The notes below the pieces were generated by a model. The model saw only the letters and a program-made list of their open reading frames with translations, was not told where the DNA came from and searched no databases. 64,000 nt of DNA from Marinovum sp034669705 (GTDB lineage: Bacteria; Pseudomonadota; Alphaproteobacteria; Rhodobacterales; Rhodobacteraceae). Below are positions 25,454 through 32,752 of the stretch, piece by piece (the stretch's first letter is position 1; each line of letters starts with the position of its first letter). Where the stretch lies: contig NZ_JAXMOR010000012.1 in NCBI RefSeq assembly GCF_034669705.1, positions 55,551 to 119,550 of the forward strand, read 5' to 3'. Made by a program: the position numbers and the translations under genes.

Positions 25454-26932
25454 TTACACCGAAGTGCAGATGTACTTCATCTCCATGAACTCATCCATCC
25501 CGTGGCGGCTGCCCTCGCGGCCCAGCCCCGACTGTTTGACCCCGCCGAACGGCGCCACCTCGGTCGAGATCAACCCGGTGTTCACGCCCACCATGCCGTA
25601 TTCCAGCGCTTCCTGCACCTTGGTCACCCGGCTCAGGTCCTTGGCGTAGAAATAGGATGCCAGCCCGAAGATCGTGTCATTGGCCAGCTCGATCACCTCG
25701 TCGACGGTGTCGAACTTGTAGAGCGGCGCCATCGGGCCGAAGGTCTCGTCGTGCGAGAACACCATCTCCTTGGTCGCGCCGGTGATCACCGTCGGCTCGA
25801 AGAAGGTGCCGCCGAGCTCGTGGCGCTTGCCGCCCTGGATCACCGTGCCGCCCTTGGACTTGGCGTCGGCGATATGGTCCTCGACCTTTTTGACCGCATC
25901 CTCGTTGATCAGCGGACCGACCGAGGGCTCGCCCGAGAGGCCGTCGCCGACCTTCATCTCGGAGACCGCCTTGGCCAGTTTCTCGGCAAAGGCGTCATAG
26001 ACGCCGGCCTGCACGTAGATCCGGTTGGCGCAGACGCAGGTCTGGCCGTTGTTGCGGTATTTCGAGATCATCGCGCCCTCGACCGCGGCATCGAGATCGG
26101 CGTCGTCGAACACGATGAAGGGCGCGTTGCCGCCCAACTCCATCGAGCATTTCATCACCTGGTCGGCGGCCTGTTTCAGCAGGATGCGGCCGACCTCGGT
26201 CGAGCCGGTGAAGGTCAGCTTGCGCACCTTGGGGTTCTCGCAGAATTCCTTGCCGATCTCTGACGAGCGCGACGAGGGGATCACCGAAAACACGCCATGC
26301 GGGATGCCGGCACGTTCGGCCAGCACGCCCAAGGCCAGCGCCGAAAGCGGGGTTTCGGCGGCGGGGCGCGAGACGAAGGCACAGCCCGAGGCCAGCGCCG
26401 GGCCGGCCTTGCGGGTGATCATCGCGTTGGGGAAGTTCCACGGTGTGATCGAGGCGGCGACGCCGATCGGCTGGGTGATCACCGTGATCCGCTTGTCGCG
26501 CTGATGACCGGGGATGGTCTCGCCATAGGCGCGTTTGGCCTCCTCGGCGAACCACTCGATGAACGACGCGCCATACATCACCTCGCCCTTGGCCTCGGCC
26601 GCCGGCTTGCCCTGTTCGGCGGTGAGGATCTTGCCCAGGTCCTCGGCATGTTCGACCATCAGGTCGAACCACTTGCGCAGCACGGTGGCGCGTTCCTTGC
26701 CGGTCCATTGCGCCCAGTCCTTCTGCGCCACATAGGCTGCGTCGATCGCCTCGGCGCATTCCTCGCGCGAGAGGTCGGCCACCTTGGCGATCACGTCGCC
26801 GCGCGCCGGGTTGGTCACGTCGAAGGTCGCGCCGTCCTTGGCATCGCGCCATTCACCGGCGAGATAGGCCTTGGTGGCGATCAGCTCGGGATCGTTCAGC
26901 AGGGAGGCGAGGTCGGTCTGTTGGTCGAGCAT
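25454..26932 (-). CDS. gabD: NAD(P)-dependent succinate-semialdehyde dehydrogenase
   Basis: A 492-residue aldehyde dehydrogenase oxidising succinate semialdehyde to succinate, the last step of GABA breakdown. The ALDH active site shows MELGGNAPFIVFDDAD (catalytic glutamate) and NNGQTCVCANRIYV with the nucleophile Cys, in the TCVCANR form typical of SSADH. PWNFPNAMITRK and FTGSTEVGRIL cofactor segments are present. It is the last gene of a leftward unit with gabT, a class III aminotransferase and a CMD-fold gene, 17 bases after the latter. Confidence 0.93.
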   Translation of the reverse strand: MLDQQTDLASLLNDPELIATKAYLAGEWRDAKDGATFDVTNPARGDVIAKVADLSREECAEAIDAAYVAQKDWAQWTGKERATVLRKWFDLMVEHAEDLGKILTAEQGKPAAEAKGEVMYGASFIEWFAEEAKRAYGETIPGHQRDKRITVITQPIGVAASITPWNFPNAMITRKAGPALASGCAFVSRPAAETPLSALALGVLAERAGIPHGVFSVIPSSRSSEIGKEFCENPKVRKLTFTGSTEVGRILLKQAADQVMKCSMELGGNAPFIVFDDADLDAAVEGAMISKYRNNGQTCVCANRIYVQAGVYDAFAEKLAKAVSEMKVGDGLSGEPSVGPLINEDAVKKVEDHIADAKSKGGTVIQGGKRHELGGTFFEPTVITGATKEMVFSHDETFGPMAPLYKFDTVDEVIELANDTIFGLASYFYAKDLSRVTKVQEALEYGMVGVNTGLISTEVAPFGGVKQSGLGREGSRHGMDEFMEMKYICTSV

Positions 26933-26949
26933 GGGAGGGACTCCACTTC

Positions 26950-27513
26950 TCAGTTGTCGGTTTCAAGAAAGGGGCGCGCCGCCAGTTCGCCGGCGATGTC
27001 ATCGTCGAGCGGCGTGCCGCAGGTTTTCAGGATGAAGCCCAGGGTGGAATAGAAGCCGACCGTCGCCATCAGGTCGAACATCCCTTCCTTGCCATGGGCC
27101 GCCACCAGCGCCTTGGCCGTCATCGGCGAAAGCTGCTTTTCGTCGAACAGCTCGTCCACCGCGCGGGCCAGCAACGCGTCGGCCGGGGCCATCTCGTCGA
27201 TGGTGCCGCGGATCGAGCCGATGCGGGCATCATCGAAGCCCACCGTGCGGGCGCGAGAGATATGCTGCTGCCATTCGTAGCGCGAGTTCAGCCGCACGCC
27301 GGTGCGCAGGATCACCACCTCGACCAGCTCGAGCCCGAGCGCGCTGTCGAGCACCACATGCTGGCGCAGATCGGCCCAGGCGCGCAGCAGTGCCGGGTCA
27401 TGGGCCATGGTGCGATAGACGTTGAGCCCGGTGGCGAAACCGCCCGACATCTCGGCGATCTCCTCGGGCCAGTCGGCGTCGGAGATCGGGGGCAGGGGAT
27501 AGGCGGCAGTCAT
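26950..27513 (-). CDS. Carboxymuconolactone decarboxylase-like (AhpD-fold) protein without CxxC
   Basis: A 187-residue, mostly helical protein. The core VVLDSALGLELVEVVILRTGVRLNSRYEWQQHISRARTVGFDD (in two stretches over residues 70-115) is a CMD-domain helix pair with the conserved YEWxxH. The CxxC of the AhpD peroxidases is replaced by N-S-R, so it should not act as a thiol peroxidase. Such CxxC-free members often sit in catabolic operons with unknown roles. Start ATG 27513 (AGGA 8 bases upstream) is preferred to a long Arg/Ser-rich extension. It lies between the class III aminotransferase and gabD in the leftward operon. Confidence 0.82.
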   Translation of the reverse strand: MTAAYPLPPISDADWPEEIAEMSGGFATGLNVYRTMAHDPALLRAWADLRQHVVLDSALGLELVEVVILRTGVRLNSRYEWQQHISRARTVGFDDARIGSIRGTIDEMAPADALLARAVDELFDEKQLSPMTAKALVAAHGKEGMFDLMATVGFYSTLGFILKTCGTPLDDDIAGELAARPFLETDN

Positions 27514-27577
27514 CGGCGGGGTCCTTCGGGACAGGGACGAACGGAGCAGGGTCTGACGAGGCAGGGGCGATCTTGCA

Positions 27578-28897
27578 TCAGATAGAGGCCGAAATGGCGC
27601 GGTCCAGCTTGTCGACCAATTCGTCGAGCTGCGCCTCCTCGATGATGAAGGGCGGCGCCAGCAGCACATGGTCGCCGCGCTGCCCGTCGATGGTGCCGGA
27701 CATCGGATAGCAGATCAGCCCCTCGGCAAAGGCCGCTTTCTTGATCTTGGCGGCTAACCCCTTGGCGGGATCGAACGGCTCCTTGGTGTCGCGGTCGGCT
27801 ACCAGCTCGACCCCGCGGAACAGCCCGCGGCCGCGGATGTCGCCGACATGCGGATGCTGGCCGAAGCGCTCGGTCAGTTTCTCCTGCAGCTTTTCGCCCA
27901 TCTCCTGCACCCGGGGCAGCAGCCCGCGGTCGAGGATGGCCGAGACCACCGCCTTGCCCGCCGCCGCCGCCGCCGGGTGACCCATGTAGGTGTGGCCGTG
28001 CTGGAAGAAGCCGGTCCCATTGGCGATGGTGTCATAGATCTCGGAGGTGCAGAGCATCGCGCCGATCGGCTGATAGCCGGCGCCCAGCCCCTTGGCCACG
28101 CAGAGGATATCGGGCGAAACGCCGTCCTGCTCGCAGGCAAAGAGCGTGCCGGTGCGGCCCATGCCGCACATCACCTCGTCGAGGATCAGGAGCACGCCGT
28201 GGCGGTCGCAGATCTCGCGGATGCGCTGGAAATACCCCGGTGCCGGGGCCAGCGCGCCGGCGGTGGCGCCAACCACCGGTTCGGCCATGAAGCCCATGAC
28301 GTTCTCCGGCCCGAGCCGTTGGATCTCGTCTTCCAGAGCATCGGCGGCGCGGCGGCCGTAATCCTCGGGACTCTCGTCTTCGCGGCGCAGACGGTATTCG
28401 TAGCAGGGGTCGATGTGGCTGACGTCAAGCAGCAGCGGGGCGAACTGCGCCCGGCGCCATTCGTTGCCGCCGGCCGAGAGCGCGCCGATGGTGTTGCCGT
28501 GATAGCTCTGCTTGCGGGCGATCAGCTTGCCGCGCTGCGGCTCGCCTTTTTCGACCCAATACTGCCGCGCCAGCTTGATTGCCGCCTCTGTCGCCTCTGA
28601 CCCGCCGGAGACGAGGTAGACCCGGTCGATCCCCTCCGGGGCGTTCGCGACCAGCAGGTCGGCCAGTTCCTCGGCCGGCTCGGAGGTGAAAAAGCCGGTA
28701 TGGGCAAAGGCCACCTTGTCGAGCTGCGCCTTGATGGCGTCGATCACCGCGCTGTCACCATGCCCGAGGCAGGAGACCGCGGCACCGCCGGAGCCGTCGA
28801 GATAGCGCTTGCCGTCGGCGTCGATCAGGTAGCAGCCCTCGCCGCCGACGGCGGTGGGCAGCTTGGCCTTGCTGTGGCGGGGAAAGACGTGATTCAT
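27578..28897 (-). CDS. Class III PLP-dependent aminotransferase
   Basis: A 439-residue fold-type-I aminotransferase (ornithine/GABA/omega-amino acid group). Seen are the cofactor segment LVSGGSEATEAAIKLARQYW, SYHGNTIGALSAGG, the aspartate in LLILDEVMCGMGRTG and the Schiff-base lysine in DILCVAKGLGAGYQPIGAML. HTYMGHPAAAAAGKAV follows. It is distinct from the neighbouring gabT, so the operon holds two transaminases, perhaps one for a diamine or omega-amino acid and one for GABA. ATG 28897 has AGGAG 9 bases upstream. Substrate is inferred only from context. Confidence 0.88.
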   Translation of the reverse strand: MNHVFPRHSKAKLPTAVGGEGCYLIDADGKRYLDGSGGAAVSCLGHGDSAVIDAIKAQLDKVAFAHTGFFTSEPAEELADLLVANAPEGIDRVYLVSGGSEATEAAIKLARQYWVEKGEPQRGKLIARKQSYHGNTIGALSAGGNEWRRAQFAPLLLDVSHIDPCYEYRLRREDESPEDYGRRAADALEDEIQRLGPENVMGFMAEPVVGATAGALAPAPGYFQRIREICDRHGVLLILDEVMCGMGRTGTLFACEQDGVSPDILCVAKGLGAGYQPIGAMLCTSEIYDTIANGTGFFQHGHTYMGHPAAAAAGKAVVSAILDRGLLPRVQEMGEKLQEKLTERFGQHPHVGDIRGRGLFRGVELVADRDTKEPFDPAKGLAAKIKKAAFAEGLICYPMSGTIDGQRGDHVLLAPPFIIEEAQLDELVDKLDRAISASI

Positions 28898-29026
28898 TGT
28901 CGGAGCTCCTGATGCGGCGGCCGGGTCTGGGCCCGGCGCGGGGACATGTCCGGCCTCCGGGGTACTCCTGAAATCAGGGGCAAGCAAGGCTGGCGGCGGG
29001 AAATTCCACCGCCAGCCAATGGGGGC

Positions 29027-30457
29027 TTACTCCGCCGCCAGCGCCTGTTCCTCGGCGATGGCCTCGGCCAGCGCGGCCTCGAAGATCGCCATGGCCTCGT
29101 CGAGGATCGCGTCAGAGGCGGTCAGCGGCACCATGATGCGCAGCGCGTTGCCGTGCATGCCGCAGGCCAGCAGGATCAGGCCTTTGTCCAGCGCCTTGGC
29201 GATCACCGATTTGGTCAGCGCGGCATCCGGCGTGGCGGTCTCGAAGTCGGTGACGAACTCGACCGCGATCATCGCGCCGAGGCCGCGGATGTCCCACATG
29301 CGGAACGGTGCGGTGCGGGCGCCGATCTCGGCGAAGCGGGCCTTGAACATCTCGCCCAGGGCAGTGGAGCGGGCGAGCAATCCCTCACTTTCGATCGCCT
29401 CGATGGCCGCAAGCGCCGCGGCACAGGCCACCGGGTTGCCGCCATAGGTGCCACCCAGACCGCCGGGAGCCATGGCGTCCATCACATCCGCACGGCCGAT
29501 CACGCCGGCAATCGGATAGCCGCCGGCCATCGACTTGGCGCAGGTGATCAGGTCCGGCGCGACGCCGGAATGCTCGATCGCGAACCACGTGCCTGTGCGG
29601 CCGAAACCGGCCTGGATCTCGTCGGAGATCAGCAGGATGCCGTGCTTGTCACAGATCGCGCGCAGCGCCTGGAACATCTCGGTGGGCACCGGGTGATATC
29701 CGCCCTCGCCAAGCACCGGCTCGAGGATGATCGCCGCCACCCGCTCGGGCTGGGCGTCGGTCAGGAACAGCATCTCGAGCGCCTTGAGGCTGTCCTCGAC
29801 GGTGACGCCCTGGCGCACATCGGGGAACGGCGCGCGGAAGATGTCGGACGGGAAGGGGCCGACGTCCTTCTTGTAGGGGCTGATCTTGCCGGTCATGCCG
29901 AGCGTCAGCAGGGTGCGGCCATGGTACGAGCCGTTGAAGGCGATGACGCCGGGGCGGCCGGTATGGGCGCGGGCGATCTTGACCGCATTTTCCACGGCCT
30001 CGGCGCCGGTGGTGACCAGCAGGGTCTTCTTGGCAAAGTCACCCGGGGCCAGCGCGTTCAGCTTCTCGGCCAGCGCCACGTAGGGTTCATAGGGCACCAC
30101 CTGAAAGGAAGTGTGGGTATAGAGGTCTTCCTGCGCCTTGGCGGCGGCGACGACCTTGGGGTGCCGATGCCCGGTGTTGAGCACCGCGATGCCGCCGGCA
30201 AAGTCGATGTAGCGCTTGCCCTCGACATCCCAGAGTTCGGCATTCTCGGCGCGGGCGGCAAAGACCGGCGCGGCAGAGGCCACACCGCGCGGCACCGCGG
30301 CTTCGCGCCGCGCCAGCAGGGCGGCGTTGCTCCCGGTGGCGTCCACGGCGGCGGCCGGCTTGGCGGCGGGCTGTTTGCGCGCGGTGGTCTGGCGCGGCGT
30401 GGTCTTTCTGTCCTTGTTCGCGGCCTTGGCAGCGCGCGGTTTGGTGCTGGCGGTCAT
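29027..30457 (-). CDS. gabT: 4-aminobutyrate aminotransferase with Lys/Ala-rich N-terminal extension
   Basis: A 476-residue class III aminotransferase moving the GABA amino group to 2-oxoglutarate. The family body begins near residue 43 (SNAALLARREAAVPRGVA) and contains TTGAEAVENAVKIAR, SYHGRTLLTLGMTG, LLISDEIQAGFGRTG and the PLP lysine in LITCAKSMAGGYPIAGVIG. Ahead of it is an unusual 42-residue tail rich in Lys, Ala, Thr and Pro, like a histone-H1 or AlgP tail. The ATG at 30457 has GGGAGG 8 bases upstream and the only nearer start (GTG, residue 38) has none, so the tail is probably translated. First gene of the leftward operon. Confidence 0.92.
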   Translation of the reverse strand: MTASTKPRAAKAANKDRKTTPRQTTARKQPAAKPAAAVDATGSNAALLARREAAVPRGVASAAPVFAARAENAELWDVEGKRYIDFAGGIAVLNTGHRHPKVVAAAKAQEDLYTHTSFQVVPYEPYVALAEKLNALAPGDFAKKTLLVTTGAEAVENAVKIARAHTGRPGVIAFNGSYHGRTLLTLGMTGKISPYKKDVGPFPSDIFRAPFPDVRQGVTVEDSLKALEMLFLTDAQPERVAAIILEPVLGEGGYHPVPTEMFQALRAICDKHGILLISDEIQAGFGRTGTWFAIEHSGVAPDLITCAKSMAGGYPIAGVIGRADVMDAMAPGGLGGTYGGNPVACAAALAAIEAIESEGLLARSTALGEMFKARFAEIGARTAPFRMWDIRGLGAMIAVEFVTDFETATPDAALTKSVIAKALDKGLILLACGMHGNALRIMVPLTASDAILDEAMAIFEAALAEAIAEEQALAAE

Positions 30458-30489
30458 GGGCTCTACCCTCCCGGTGAATGATTAAAAAA

Positions 30490-30519
30490 TTAGTACGCCG
30501 TGTTCATTATTTTTGTCAA
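30490..30519 (-). promoter_or_regulatory. gabT promoter
   Basis: On the minus strand a perfect TTGACA -35 (30514-30519) is followed after 18 bases by TACTAA (30490-30495) as a possible -10, about 35 bases before the gabT ATG. The -10 is a poor match and the exact hexamer is uncertain. A PuuR-like site (30501-30515) fills the spacer. Confidence 0.5.
30501..30515 (-). promoter_or_regulatory. PuuR-like operator
   Basis: CAAAAATAATGAACA on the minus strand differs at 2 of 15 positions from AAAATATAATGAACA, the E. coli PuuR recognition sequence as I recall it. It overlaps the gabT promoter, and the adjacent divergent gene encodes a PuuR-like XRE-cupin protein. Binding by that protein would repress gabT. 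Confidence 0.6.
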
Positions 30520-30685
30520 TCCTGACCGACGGGCTTTGCTCGGAAAATTGGCAACCCCTTGGGAAACCCCATGTAAATATGGGTAAACACGCGGTGATTG
30601 GCGCTTTTCGGCTGCGAATACCGGTTGACCACGGACGAAAACGGCGCTTACAATTTCAAACACGCACTCAAAATAAGGCGACGCA

Positions 30686-31255
30686 TTGGATATCGGCGGA
30701 AGACTGAAGGCAGCGCGCGAGTCGCGTGGCATGTCACAGCGGGAACTGGCAGCGCGGGCCGGGATGACCAATGGCGCGGTCTCGATGATCGAGCAGAACA
30801 AGACCAGCCCCTCGGTCTCGTCACTCAAAAGCCTGCTCGACGCGGTGCAGACCCCGCTGTCGGCGTTCTTCTCCGAGGTCGAGGACGCGGGCACGCCGAA
30901 ATACTTCTATACCGCGGATGAGTTCATCGAATTGTCGCCGCAGGATATGGGCTTGGGCAAGGACGCCTCGCGGGTTTCGCTGCGCCAGCTGGGCAATGCC
31001 TCGTCGCACAGCCTGCAGGTGCTGCACGAGACCTATCCCCCCGGCGCCGACACCGGCGAGCAGATGCTGAGCCACCAGGCAGAAGAGGCCGGGGTGGTGA
31101 TCGCCGGCATCATCGAGATCACCGTCGGCGATCAGGTGCGGGTGCTCAACCGGGGCGACGGCTATCTGTTCGACAGCCGGCTGCCGCACAAGTTCCGCAA
31201 CATCGGCGACCAGGACTGCGTGATCATCAGCGCCTGCACCCCGCCGACGTTTTGA
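30686..31255 (+). CDS. XRE-cupin transcriptional regulator (PuuR-like)
   Basis: A 189-residue cytosolic repressor: helix-turn-helix of the XRE/Cro type at residues 5-60 (IGGRLKAARESRGMSQRELAARAGMTNGAVSMIEQNK, shown here only as a motif run split by the two helices) and a C-terminal cupin (residues about 105-185; GEQMLSHQAEEAGVVIAG, RVLNRGDGYLFDSRLPHKFRN). E. coli PuuR, which senses putrescine, has this plan and size. The start is TTG 30686, with AAGGCG 8 bases upstream. It is divergent from gabT and leads into the decarboxylase operon, so both flanking units are likely targets. Effector (a polyamine) is inferred. Confidence 0.88.
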   Translation: MDIGGRLKAARESRGMSQRELAARAGMTNGAVSMIEQNKTSPSVSSLKSLLDAVQTPLSAFFSEVEDAGTPKYFYTADEFIELSPQDMGLGKDASRVSLRQLGNASSHSLQVLHETYPPGADTGEQMLSHQAEEAGVVIAGIIEITVGDQVRVLNRGDGYLFDSRLPHKFRNIGDQDCVIISACTPPTF

Positions 31256-31260
31256 CTCTG

Positions 31261-31310
31261 CCCGCAAAACGGACGCGGCGCGTGATAAAACGGCAGACGC
31301 GTTTTGCGGG
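31261..31310. promoter_or_regulatory. Perfect 11-base inverted repeat after the PuuR-like gene
   Basis: CCCGCAAAACG (31261-31271) and its exact complement CGTTTTGCGGG (31300-31310) flank 28 bases. It begins 5 bases after the regulator stop. It could be a long-loop terminator for that gene or a two-part operator for the operon that starts at 31718. No U-tract follows. Confidence 0.45.
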
Positions 31311-31419
31311 AGTTGAATGTGAAGGTGCCGAAGCTATGCTCACCAAACGGGAAAACCGCCCGGCCGGGGGCAGACCGCTTCGGGCCCAAGCGGCGCCGGT
31401 GAGGGCAGGAGGGAGCGAC

Positions 31420-31542
31420 ATGGCCAAGTTCCGCAACAGGGCGACGTCTCGCGACAGGGCGACCGGATTGCGCCTGACGGCACGTTCCCGCGCGGCACCC
31501 GGCGATCGTGCTTCCCAGAGCGGGCGAAGGCTGACAAGGTGA
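31420..31542 (+). CDS. Possible Arg-rich leader peptide (40 residues)
   Basis: A short frame beginning at ATG 31420 behind a strong AGGAGGGAG signal (spacing about 5). It encodes 40 residues, 11 of them Arg, four as AGG and one as CGA, codons scarce in the neighbouring genes. A 6-base stem (31375-31380/31388-31393) precedes it. Its stop overlaps, in a GTGA, a second 60-codon frame (31539-31721) whose own stop overlaps the hydrolase ATG in an ATGA. Placed before an Orn/Lys/Arg decarboxylase operon it recalls leader peptides such as SpeFL. GC-rich DNA readily yields Arg-rich chance frames, so coding is unproved. The rest of 31311-31717 holds no other gene. Confidence 0.3.
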   Translation: MAKFRNRATSRDRATGLRLTARSRAAPGDRASQSGRRLTR

Positions 31543-31717
31543 CACTCCGGACAACGGGCCAACCAGAAGGCCAGACCACAGGGCCCGGCACGGGCCAGAC
31601 GATCATTCCGGCAGGGGGCGCGAGCCGGGCAGAGACCCGCCGCGCCCGCCGGACAGGGGGGAGACCGAACAACCCGGTGCAGGAGAGGCCCGCACCGTTG
31701 AAGGAGACAGAAAGCAG

Positions 31718-32686
31718 ATGACCCCTTTCGCAATCGCCGGCGTGCAGATGCATGTCGCGGCGCTGCATTCCAACGTCGATGGCATGAAACAACGGCTCGA
31801 CGTGCTGATGGCCCGGTTTCCCTGGACCCAGATGGTGGTGTTCTCGGAGCTGGCGGCCTTTGGCCCGCTGCACCACTATGCCCAGACCTTTCCGAACGAC
31901 ACGCTCAAGAGATTTCAGGATGAGGCCCGGCGCCACCGGATCTGGCTGATCCCCGGCTCGATGTTCGAAAAGGCCGAGGACGGGCGGATCTACAACACCT
32001 CGGTGGTGATCAACCCCGACGGCGAGATCATCCGCCAGTATCGCAAGATGTTCCCGTTCAAGCCCTACGAGGCCAATATCGCTTCGGGCACCGAATTCTG
32101 CGTCTTCGATGTTCCGGATGTCGGCCGCTTCGGCCTGTCGATCTGCTATGACATCTGGTTCCCGGAAACCACCCGTCAGCTGACCTCGCAGGGCGTCGAG
32201 GTGCTGCTGCACCCGGTGCTGACCGGCACCACCGACCGCGACGCCGAGATTGCCATCGCCCGCGCCACCGCGGCGCAGTTCCAGTGCTACGTGATCGACG
32301 TCAACGGGCTGGGCGCCGGCGGCGTTGGCAAGTCGCTGGTGGTCGACCCGACCGCGACGGTGCTGCACCAGTCGGCGGGCCAGGAAGACATGTTCCCGAT
32401 CGAGGTCGATCTCGACATGGTGCGCCGCCAGCGCGAGACCGGGATGAAGGGGCTGGGGCAGGTGCTCAAGAGCTTCCGTGACCGCGAGGCCGATTTCTCG
32501 GTCTACGACCGGACCAGCGGCACCGATGCCTACCTCAAGACGCTGGGGCCGCTCGAGATCCCGCAGCAGGGCTCTCAGGCCGGGGTGAACACCGCCGATC
32601 CGCGCAGCGCTCTGGGGCTCGATCCGCAAGCCAATGCGCCGGAAGACAACCTGCCGATCTACAGGACGGTGACCGGCACCGGCTGA
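31718..32686 (+). CDS. Carbon-nitrogen hydrolase (nitrilase superfamily amidase)
   Basis: A 322-residue cytosolic amidase. The catalytic triad is complete: Glu44 (VVFSELAAFG), Lys110 (QYRKMFPFKPYE) and Cys143 (LSICYDIWFPE). Nitrilase-fold members include N-carbamoylputrescine amidase, agmatine-related amidases and formamidases. The C-terminal 40 residues are an extension beyond the fold. AAGGAGA lies about 8 bases before the ATG. It opens the rightward operon with the decarboxylase 66 bases on. By context it may release a polyamine from an amide or carbamoyl form; no agmatine deiminase is nearby. The exact substrate is unknown. Confidence 0.88.
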   Translation: MTPFAIAGVQMHVAALHSNVDGMKQRLDVLMARFPWTQMVVFSELAAFGPLHHYAQTFPNDTLKRFQDEARRHRIWLIPGSMFEKAEDGRIYNTSVVINPDGEIIRQYRKMFPFKPYEANIASGTEFCVFDVPDVGRFGLSICYDIWFPETTRQLTSQGVEVLLHPVLTGTTDRDAEIAIARATAAQFQCYVIDVNGLGAGGVGKSLVVDPTATVLHQSAGQEDMFPIEVDLDMVRRQRETGMKGLGQVLKSFRDREADFSVYDRTSGTDAYLKTLGPLEIPQQGSQAGVNTADPRSALGLDPQANAPEDNLPIYRTVTGTG

Positions 32687-32752
32687 CCGGCGCCCCCGAC
32701 AGGATGGCAGAACAACACGCAGCGTCGCAAAGGCGCCAACAGGGAGAACGAA

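Noticed and set aside
31252..31542. A 96-codon frame starting before the inverted repeat at 31261
   Set aside because: The upstream part crosses the inverted repeat, has no ribosome-binding site and overlaps the regulator end. Only the short form from 31420 has a plausible start.
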